From Guadua angustifolia (Eukaryota > Streptophyta > Magnoliopsida > Poales > Poaceae): a stretch of 64,000 bases of DNA. The DNA is taken from assembly GCA_036346375.1 (NCBI GenBank), contig CM070518.1, positions 3,108,182 to 3,172,181 on the forward strand. Reading direction: 5' to 3'. Shown here one piece after another: positions 36,001 to 43,663 of the stretch; position 1 is the stretch's first letter; every line of letters starts with the position of its first letter. A program made the translations under genes and the position numbers. A model generated the notes under the pieces. The model was not told the origin of the DNA. It made no database searches and saw only the letters and a list, made by a program, of their open reading frames with translations.

Positions 36001-37074
36001 TTTCCCTTTATTTTTTAAAACTCTACTCTGAAAGCGGCCTTTTCTTGTCAAGAATCGAATGAGCACAGAGAAGCTAACGCTCAGAGGATGAAAGTTGCAT
36101 TAACCGTTCCTGTCGGGAGAATTATCAACGGTTGATATATACTTTCTTCTCTTACAATGGATTTCTGCATAATATCTTGTAGTAAAAGTGTAAAACTGTT
36201 TTTATCGGTAGATTCATAATGAATAGGTAATATGTATTTTACTCTTCTACTTGACCATACAGGTTAAATTTAACCGCGCTACCAGAAAAATATCCAAATT
36301 GGTCCCTCTACTTTGAACAAACCGTTCACTAATACTGCAAACTAGAGTACTGAAATAGTGATGCGAAAATCTACTACCCATGGTACGTTGGCCTATATAC
36401 TTGATACAGTAGTGAAATATTTGGAAGTAATGATAAATCTATTCTCAAGATGATAATTACGTTTAATTTTGAATGACCTATTCTTGCCAAACTGAAGAAA
36501 TAAGCAAAAGATGAGACTTCAATTTTTCTAACAACGGCTGACACACACATAAAAATATAAGAATTTACCTACTTCCAACGCAAGATTTTATTCTGATCCG
36601 TGCGAGCTAGCTGGACCCTTAGAAAGTTACGACTCACCTTAGTGAAGTTACAGCTCACCTTCTCGTGTCCTCCGGAGCAACGTTATTTTTGCAATTTTCC
36701 ATGGTCCATGTGCAAAAGAGTACGTACTAACCATAAATCTCTCAAAGTTTATGTGTAGTACATTACAACCTGGAGTTAGATATAATTAGGAATAAACAGC
36801 ACGAACAGCGACATAAAAATCAATTTTACGGATCAATGCGGGTGAGACTTTGGCAATTCTAGAGTTTCTCTGGATCCTAATGACTTCTCCATCGTCTCAA
36901 TCTCAACCATCCTAAGGCACGAGAGATTTTAGTTTTTGACACCCTTTAAAATTCGTGTTTCGGTATTTGACACCCTGACCCATAGTCATAAACTCAGCTG
37001 GACCCACATATCATATACATAGCCGTTGAGGCACACGAATTTAGTGTCATTTCTGAAATTTCTGTCCAAGGCAC
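36001..37074. other. intergenic, nothing recognised
   Basis: AT-rich sequence with no supportable gene, TIR or LTR border. Confidence 0.4.
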
Positions 37075-37160
37075 AAAGCATATCCTGCCACATATTTCTT
37101 TCTCACTGCGGCAGCGGATCCACGTTCTTGGTACAAACTGTAATCACATTAAAAAAAACA
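37075..37160. repeat. direct repeat X, left copy (pairs with 39604-39680)
   Basis: CACATATTTCTTTCTCACTG, CCACGTTCTTGGTACAAACT and GTAATCACATTAAAAAAA occur in the same order and orientation here and at 39604-39680. The two copies flank the ABCC and kinase fragments. Confidence 0.8.
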
Positions 37161-37182
37161 ATAATGATATATATATACACAC

Positions 37183-37215
37183 ACTAGATCAATGCCCGTG
37201 CGTCGCTACAAAAAA
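37183..37215 (-). mobile_element. Helitron 3'-terminus-like sequence
   Basis: On the minus strand, GCGACGCACGGGCATTGATC followed by TAGT (ending at 37183) resembles the GCACGGGC...CTAGT 3' ends of grass Helitrons. The matching 5' end was not found, so it may be a truncated element or a coincidence. Confidence 0.4.
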
Positions 37216-37445
37216 TAAAATTGGTAACGAAATATAAAGATCAAGCAATAAAAGAAAATTGTGTTACAAGATTAAATATCTATTTCTCCTAATTACAAAA
37301 GTTTTTATGGTTCTTCTTCGGTACGAATTAAAACCAGATATATTATACGTAGCAATATATATTACCAATCTCAAAAATCAATCAATCATTTTTTTTTCTT
37401 TTTTTGCAATTTATATTACCAGATCGCATTCCTCTTCCTCTCGCC

Positions 37446-38080
37446 ATGCCCGTAGCGCACGCTGTGGAGTCCGCCTTTCTCGCCGCCCACTTCATCGCGC
37501 ATGCCATGGCCGTATGGTCAGTCGCCTCGGAGAAAGAGACCACCGCCGCCACCCAGCCTTTGCACCTTCGCGTCTTCTGGATTGCCACCGCCCTCGGTGC
37601 CGTGCTCTTCTCCGCTTCGGCGGTGGTCTGCTGCGCCGACGGTTCGCTACTCTTCCAAGATGACCCTCTCGCCTTTGCCGGCCTACTCGTCTCCATGTCT
37701 CTGGCGTACTTAGCCATCACTGGCTTCACCAGCCATGATGCCGGAGCCCATGATGCTGGAGCCCATGAAGGTGAACCAGAAAACACCAGCGCCGAGGCGC
37801 CCTCAACGCCATACGCTGCCGCGTCATTCCTCTCTCGCGACGTTCAACTGGATCAACCCGTTTATCTCCAAGGGGTATGCCAATGATTCTCTCACCGCCG
37901 ACGACGTCCCACTGGTGTCGCCGGGCAACCGCACCGAAGCGTCGTACGCTTTGTTCACGTCCAACTGGCCCGCGCTGGGGTCACGGCACCCGTGGGTATC
38001 GCGCTCTGGCTGTCCTTCTGGCTGTAGTTACTACTGACCACGACGCTCGGCCTCCTGCATCTCACGGCCATGTACGTCGA
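37446..38080 (+). pseudogene. ABC transporter C family (MRP-type) N-terminal exon, broken
   Basis: From ATG at 37446 the frame encodes a hydrophobic N-terminal domain (FWIATALGAVLFSASAVVCC; GLLVSMSLAYLAITGF). The conserved ABCC linker follows: SFLSR, then in another frame ATFNWINPFISKGYANDSLT, DDVPLVSPGNRTEASYALF and SNWPALGSRHP. Full ABCC proteins have about 1,400-1,500 residues with two TMDs and two nucleotide-binding domains; none of that follows. A 2-nt deletion at about 37840 and a further 1-nt deletion near 37990 break the frame, and a TAG interrupts the following LWLSFW segment. The homology ends near AMYV at about 38080. Captured or truncated; not functional. Confidence 0.78.
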
Positions 38081-38135
38081 TGCATACTTATTAATCGGTT
38101 AAATCGAGTTCATTCGCATGGCGGCACGACATGAG

Positions 38136-38330
38136 AGATCTTGAATGAATACAAAAGAAATGATTGGCTGGCTATTAATTGCCAGCAATAATCAGGGATT
38201 TTGCTATAATAATCGGCCATATTTAGAGAGATATGACTGGCTGTAAATCAGGAAAGAATAATTAGCTATAATGACCTATCATTATTGGAGATATGACCGG
38301 GAGGGAGGTTAGGAAGAACGACGGACCGCT
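38136..38330. repeat. direct repeat Y, left copy (pairs with 39323-39523)
   Basis: Starts AGATCTTGAATGAATACAAA and ends with the words GACCGGGAGGGAGG, AGGAAGAACGACG and ACCGCT. The right copy repeats the full ~195 bp with scattered differences. The two copies bracket the kinase fragment. Confidence 0.88.
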
Positions 38331-38508
38331 GTCACCAACTGCTAATTTATATATTATTATAGATATACTCTATCTGCTCTGTAACTTGTGTTCTTGTGCA
38401 ATCTATTGTAATGCAAATACTTTGCTACTTACTACTCTACTCGCAAGAGAAATGCAACTATTTTATTGGCATTTTGCAGCAAGAGAGATGCCGGTGCATG
38501 GTGGTCCT

Positions 38509-39219
38509 TCAGCTTCCATGATTCCATATCCGGGTTTTACCTGCCGCCGTTGCCATCGCCTGCAGGATGTCCAGCGATCTCCAGTCGGCATCGGACGTGA
38601 TGGCTGGCCGCCGCTTCCGCTCCAGGCTGCAGCACCTCAGCGCCAGCCGGAGCAGGCGCTCGGCCTGTACCTCCGGCCAGCTCCCGGCTGACGCGTCCAA
38701 CACACAGTGCACGGCGTCCATCTTGACCGCCTCCCGCACCTGCTCGGCGATGTTGAGGTCGAGCACCCCTGTGAGCACCTGCAGGATCACCACGCCGAAC
38801 GCGTACACGTCCGACTCCGTGGTGAGCTCGCCGGTCATGAAGAAGACGGGGTCCATGTACCCGATCGTGCCCATCGGATTCGTCCTTCGGCAGATGGTCT
38901 CCTCCTCCAGCGGGTACATGTGCACCAAGCGCGCTGTCCCGAAGTCCCCCAGCCGGCTCACGTTGCCAGCGTCAAGGAGAATGTTGGTCAGCTTCAGGTC
39001 GGCGTGGATGATGGCGTGAGGGCGGCTGGAGTGGAGGTACGAAAGGGCGGAGCGCTGCTCGGCGAGGATCCTGACGCGGTCCTTCCATGGGAGCCCCTTG
39101 GAGAGCCTGTCCAGGAGCGTGCCGTTCGGGAGGTGCTCGTACACAAGGCCGCATGATTCCGGGCACACTCCGATCAACCTCACGATGTGCGGGTGCTCGA
39201 TTCTGCTCAGCACCACAAC
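38509..39219 (-). pseudogene. C-terminal kinase exon of a U-box/receptor-like cytoplasmic kinase
   Basis: Open from a splice acceptor (CCCCTGCAG, then GTTGTGGTG at 39219) to TGA at 38509-38511. It encodes kinase subdomains from about III-IV onward: VVVLSRIEHPHIVRLIGVCP, LVYEHLPNGTLLDRL, then the catalytic loop as HADLKLTNILL, LGDFGTARLV, MGTIGYMDPVF and SDVYAFGVVILQVLTG. The layout matches the last exon of plant U-box-associated kinases (PUB type). The catalytic loop has Ala instead of the usual Arg (HAD for HRD); DFG and the Asp are kept. The glycine loop, Lys and any U-box are absent. The frame is intact, so it decayed little or was captured recently, but no upstream exon is present, so it is not a full gene. 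Confidence 0.75.
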
Positions 39220-39322
39220 CTGCAGGGGAATTCCAATTTCCAAACACCATAGATGATATTATTTCCTCCGGTTGCCTGTGATATGTCATGCACTTGTTGA
39301 GCATAGTCAAAGATCCGATGCT

Positions 39323-39522
39323 AGATCTTGAATGAATACAAAAGAAATAATTGGCCGGCTATTAATTACCAGCAATAATCATGGATTTTGCTATAATAAT
39401 CAGCCATATTTAGATAGATATGGCTGACTGTAAATCAGGAAAGAATAATTAGCTATAATGATCTGCTATTATTGGAGATATGACCGGGAGGGAGGCTAGG
39501 AAGAACGACGACAACGAACCGC

Positions 39523-39523
<1 letters not shown>
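39323..39523. repeat. direct repeat Y, right copy
   Basis: Same order and orientation as 38136-38330, ending GAACGACGACAACGAACCGC then T. A (TA)n tract follows immediately. Confidence 0.88.

Positions 39524-39524
<1 letters not shown>

Positions 39525-39602
<78 letters not shown>
39525..39602. repeat. (TA)n microsatellite
   Basis: About 38 TA units between repeat Y (right copy) and repeat X (right copy). Confidence 0.98.
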
Positions 39603-39603
<1 letters not shown>

Positions 39604-39605
<2 letters not shown>

Positions 39606-39680
39606 AGGCATATCTTGTCACATATTTCTTTCTCACTGCGGCCACGTTCTTGGTACAAACTGTAATCACATTAAAAAAAA
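39604..39680. repeat. direct repeat X, right copy
   Basis: Matches 37075-37160 in order and orientation (GGCATATCTTGTCACATATT; TTCTTGGTACAAACTGTAAT). Confidence 0.8.
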
Positions 39681-39910
39681 AACTTTGCGAGGTGATGGAG
39701 CAGCGCTCCATGTGCTAATCTCCGCGGATTAAGCACCGTTTCGCGCTAATTAAATAATAAATTACATCCACAGCAGCAAAACATGAAGCCGTGCGCCGCA
39801 ATTAGCTGGCGTCATCAATGATCAGTCACCCTGAGTGACAAGTGACAATAGTAAAAACTATAAGGAGTGACAAGAAATACACTATACTCCATCCTGGTAA
39901 GAATACAGTA

Positions 39911-40176
39911 CTCCCTGTATTCAAGTTAATAGAGCGTATTTTATAAATAATCTTGTCTATAAACATATGGTGTATTTTATGTTTTAATGCAAAAATTAGT
40001 GTGATACTTCCTTTGTACTCCTAATGAATATCTAGATTTATACTTGCTATTCCCTACATACGTGCATTAAATATAATGCTTAGATATAGTAATAACTAGA
40101 AGTAATCCAATCATTTTCAATATCTTTTTAGTCTATACATGAAGAGAAAATACACTGTAAACTTGAACAGATGGAG
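39911..40176. mobile_element. Stowaway-like MITE (Tc1/mariner type)
   Basis: The left end CTCCCTGTATTCAAGTTAAT and the right end reversed CTCCATCTGTTCAAGTTTAC are inverted repeats with the CTCCCT(C/G)-type Stowaway start. TA precedes the left end; the right target dinucleotide has changed to TT. AT-rich, non-coding interior. Confidence 0.7.
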
Positions 40177-40374
40177 TTTGTAAGTGTACACTGGAGGCAG
40201 CATCGTTAGGGTCTTGCGTAATTGGCTATTGCTCAATTGTTTGGGTTTGTAGCTAGTCAAGCAACATGCTCATACCAATCCACGTCTGCCCCAGTTACGG
40301 GGCGGGCAGTTGTGCCACTGCGGGGCCCACACATCAGTGGCATAACTCCCTCTGCTGTACGGCAAAGGCTCTGC

Positions 40375-40645
40375 TGTCATGGACATGGGCCGGGCAGCAA
40401 GGCCCAATCGGATTGAAGGGAAAAGGCAGTACAAAGGCAAGGAGCAGCAGCAGGCAAAGCATCGAAGAACAAACGAAGCTTCCTTCTTCCTGCCAAATAC
40501 TCTCTCCCTCGGCTACCTCGGTTCTCTCATTGTTCTACCCCGATTCTATGCTCTTTCCGGTCTAAACTCCAATTACTCTTCTATTGTATTCAATTCCTCC
40601 AAAGTACCGGTGAAGACTTGTGTGTTGAGGATCAAGATCGTGACA
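40375..40645 (+). repeat. 5' LTR of the MAP65-carrying retroelement
   Basis: TG...CA ends; identical in layout to the 3' LTR. The downstream primer-binding-site remnant starts at 40646-40650. Confidence 0.9.
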
Positions 40646-40976
40646 TTTGGTATCGAGCTACGCGACTGGGTTCCGCCGCCGATCTTCATCGCGCGATCGT
40701 CGGCTTCCAAGACTCGGACTCCTCGGCTCCGGCACCGATCGCCTCCGCCGACCACGCGCTGGATCGTCGCTCCTTCGCACGCGGCGCCCGAGTGTTGCTC
40801 TTCGGTGGCGTCGCCTCGATCGCCTCCCTGCAGAGCCGCCATCGCCGGCATTGTCGGCACCTTCTCTGACGCCGTGAAGTCTCGCCGAGAAGCTCGCGTG
40901 ATTGCTTGCTCACACCGCTGTGCATCTTCATCACCGAAGTCGCCGGTTCTATCGGTGCCTACCGGTGTTTGAGGAA

Positions 40977-41240
40977 ATGTCAGGCCATCAGGAGGCAAAC
41001 ACCGGCCATATTCTTCATGTCACGGTGAGCCATGTGCTCTATCCGATGACCGAGGAGGTGTTTCATCAGGTCTTTAATACTTTTGGCGCTGAAAAGGTGT
41101 ACATGTTTGGGAGGACAAGTAGCGTGGAGGTGCTCGTCCTGTTCCGGTCATGCCATGATGCGGCGTGAGCTCGAGAGACCCTTCATGGCCGTTGCATCTA
41201 TGACAATTGTTGCTGGTTGGACATCGAGCACGAGATGTCG
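40977..41240 (+). pseudogene. PTB-like RNA recognition motif inside the LTR element
   Basis: ATG at 40977 opens a frame encoding HILHVTVSHVLYPMTEEVFH and QVFNTFGAEKVYMFGRTSSV, then a TGA at 41166-41168. The frame continues as ARETLHGRCIYDNCCWLDIE. The order (VTVSH.LYP...QVF..FG...F.S.HDA...LHGR.IYD.CC.LDI) matches RRM2 of polypyrimidine-tract-binding proteins. The TGA sits where CGA (Arg) is expected. It may be a captured host exon or an RRM already present in the parent retroelement's gag; I cannot tell which. It abuts the MAP65 segment with no spacer other than about 10 codons. Confidence 0.7.
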
Positions 41241-41248
41241 CTTGGACA

Positions 41249-42815
41249 ATGGGAGCTGAGAGGAAGACCGTGACACTAGATCAGGAGTGCCTTGATGTTT
41301 ACAAGAGGAAAGTTGATCAAGCCACTAACTCTAGGGATCTTCTTATCCAGGCGCTGGATGACTCAAAGATTGAGCTTGCCAGACTTCTTTCTGCTCTTGG
41401 AGAAAAAAATATAGCAAGAACTCCTGAGAAGACATCTGGGACAATCAAGCAACAGCTGGCTGATATAGCGCCAACACTTGAGCAGTTGAATAAGCAGAAA
41501 AATGAGAAAGTGAGGGAATTTGTTAATGTTCAGTCACAAATTGATCAAATATGTGGTGAGATTGCTGGCACTACAGAGGTGGGGGAGCAGGTTGCAACAC
41601 CACAAATCAACGAGGACGATTTGACACTAGAGAGGCTTGAAGATTTTCGGTCTCAACTCCAGGAGCTTGAGAAAGAGAAGAGCAATAGGTTGGAGACGGT
41701 TCTCAAGCATGTAAGCATGGTGCATGATCTCTGTACTGTCTTGGGGATGGATTTTCTCAGCACAGTGACTGAAGTTCATCCCAGTCTAGATGACTATGGC
41801 CCTGTTTGGGAGAGCTCCAGATCCTAGCTCCAGCTCAGAGCTGAAACTTATAGGCTAAAATAAAGTGAATTAAGTTTATATTTTTATTCTAAAATGTAAA
41901 CAAGATAATCTACCTAAACACTCTTAATGTACCCACAGCTCCAGCTCCACAAATTTCTGAAGCTAGAAATACCCTGCTCCACCAACTCCACAGATTTTGG
42001 TGGAGTTGGAGCTGTCCCAAACACCCCCTATATTACTGACAACCGCAAGAGCATTAGCAACGATACATTGTCAAAACTTGACAAGACTGTAGCCACACTT
42101 AATGAAGATAAAAAGTTGAGGCTAAGCAAGCTTCAAGAGCTTGCTGGTCAACTCTATGATCTTTGGGATCTCATGGATGCCCCCATGCAAGAAGGGGTCA
42201 TGTTTGATCATGTCACCTGCAACAGATCAACATCTGTAGATGAAGTCACTGCACCCGGAGCTCTCGCCCTTGATTTAATTGAACAAGCTGAGGTGGAGGT
42301 TGAAAGGCTTGACCAGCTAAAATACAGCAAAATGAAAGAAATAGCTTTCAAGAAGCAAACTGAGTTGGAAGACATCTATGCTGGTGCTCACATAGTAATT
42401 GACACAGCTGCTGCCCATGAGAAGATATTAGCACCGATTGAAGCAGGGAACATAGAACCATCAGAACTGATTGCAGATATGGATGGTCAGATAGCAAAAG
42501 CAAAGGAAGAAGCATTGAGTAGAAAAGAAATATTAGATAAGGTCTAAAGATGGATGTCTGCGTGTGAGGAAGAAAGCTGGCTTGAAGATTATAACCGGGA
42601 TGACAACGGATATAACTCAAGCCGAGGTGCCCATCTGAATCTCAAACGTGCAGAAAAAGCTCTTATTCTCGTTAACAAGATTCCAGCACTTGTTGAGACT
42701 CTGGTGGCCAAGACCAGGGTATGGGAAGAGAGTCGTGGTCTGTCCTTTATGTACGATGGTGTACCTCTTCTAGCTATGTTGGACGAGTATGTTATGCTCA
42801 GGCAGGACAGGGAAA
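41249..42815 (+). pseudogene. MAP65: intron-less MAP65 microtubule-associated protein segment captured by the LTR element
   Basis: From about 41273 the frame encodes LDQECLDVYKRKVDQATNSR, EKNIARTPEKTSGTIKQQLA and the coiled-coil region of plant MAP65/PRC1/Ase1 proteins (QSQIDQICGEIAGTTEVGEQ). After a MITE (41798-42028) come SISNDTLSKLDKTVATLNED, LWDLMDAPMQE and EELD-type spectrin helices. A TAA at 42545-42547 follows DKV where Glu is expected, then WMSACEEESWLEDYNRDDN and YDGVPLLAMLDEYVMLRQDR. About 437 residues cover most of the protein except the first ~50 residues and the disordered C-terminus. No introns are left, so it came from spliced RNA. Full proteins bundle antiparallel microtubules. 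This copy is broken by the stop codon and the MITE. Confidence 0.9.
41798..42028. mobile_element. MITE inserted in the MAP65 segment
   Basis: Ends GGCCCTGTTTGGGAGAGCTC and GAGCTGTCCCAAACACCCCC are imperfect inverted repeats. Flanked by TAT (41795-41797 and 42029-42031). Removing it with one TAT exactly restores the MAP65 reading frame across the site. 231 bp. Confidence 0.85.
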
Positions 42816-43378
42816 ATAATCAGACTGAAGACACTAGTGCAAGGAAGATGAATGCCGGACTTAATGCACATAACGTTGAAGACAAGAAACAGACAGATGA
42901 CACTAGCGAGGAGCAGATGAATGCAGTACAGCGCACAGATAGCGTTGAAGACCAAAAGCTGGCTGAAGATCAGTGCAAAGAACCAAGTGCTTCACTGGTT
43001 CATTTGGAGGATTCATCTATAGCTTTGAAGGATCCAGAGAGGTCTGTACAATCTTCCTTGCTCGAAGAAACATCACAGTCCGACTCTTCTCTGGAACAAA
43101 CTGTATTGGATGAATCAGAAGCAGCAAAGCAATTTGAGGTTCCTAGCAAGGATGATTCAACACTTATCGATCAGCCAAATGCACCTCTTGTGGAGAACTC
43201 AACAGGAGGTTCTGCCATTGGAGCTCAGAGTGACATGGGTGCTGAACCAACCCGGTCTGAAAGTGAGAGCAGAAGTATGTACTTGCAGTTGCCATGGGAC
43301 CCTGGTGGTGACCACATGTACGGTCTCCGGTTTGTTATCATCGGCTTGAGGACAAGCCGCGATTCAAGGAGGGAGGAA
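42816..43378 (+). other. acidic Ser/Asp-rich open frame at the 3' end of the LTR element
   Basis: Continues in frame from the MAP65 segment with repeated acidic units (EDTSARKMNAG, DDTSEEQMNAV, SVEDQKLAED) and then SQSDSSLEQTVLDESEAAK. This is not MAP65 sequence. It could be a third captured host fragment or the element's own sequence. It ends in CGGCTTGAGGACAAGCC and the polypurine tract. Confidence 0.5.
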
Positions 43379-43650
43379 TGTCATGGACATGGGCCGGGCA
43401 GCAAGGCCCAATCGGATTGAAGGGAAAAGGCAGTACAAAGGCAAGGAGCAGCAGCAGGCAAAGCATCGAAGAACAAACGAAGCTTCCTTCTTCCTGCCAA
43501 ATACTCTCTCCCTCGGCTACCTCAGTTCCTCTGCTGTTCTACCCCTAATTCTATGCTCTTCCCAGTCTAAACTCCAATTACTCTTCTATTGTATTCAATT
43601 CCTCCAAAGTACCAGTGAAGACTTGTGTGTTGAGGATCAAGATCGTGACA
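43379..43650 (+). repeat. 3' LTR of the MAP65-carrying retroelement
   Basis: Preceded by the polypurine tract at 43366-43378. Same ends as the 5' LTR. The following TATGC is the target duplication. Confidence 0.9.
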
Positions 43651-43663
43651 TATGCATCCCAGC

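Larger units (their letters stand above)
40375..43650 (+). mobile_element. gene-transducing non-autonomous LTR retrotransposon (Bs1-like)
   Basis: Two LTRs: 40375-40645 (271 bp) and 43379-43650 (272 bp), both starting TGTCATGGACATGGGCC and ending AGATCGTGACA, with roughly ten differences. After the left LTR comes TTTGGTATCGAGC, a decayed form of the initiator-Met primer-binding site TGGTATCAGAGC. Before the right LTR is AAGGAGGGAGGAA, a polypurine tract. Flanks are TCTGC (40370-40374) and TATGC (43651-43655), a 4/5 target duplication. Instead of gag-pol the interior holds a PTB-like RRM, an intron-less MAP65 coding region and an acidic tail. Reverse transcriptase, integrase and RNase H are absent, so mobility would have needed another element. 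Confidence 0.9.

Noticed and set aside
37183..39530. A complete Helitron carrying the ABCC and kinase fragments
   Set aside because: Only a 3'-end-like sequence was found. No convincing 5' TC terminus or clean hairpin could be placed, so it stays a hypothesis in the direct-repeat finding.
39449..39711. Open frames made of Ile-Tyr repeats
   Set aside because: They are translations of the (TA)n microsatellite.
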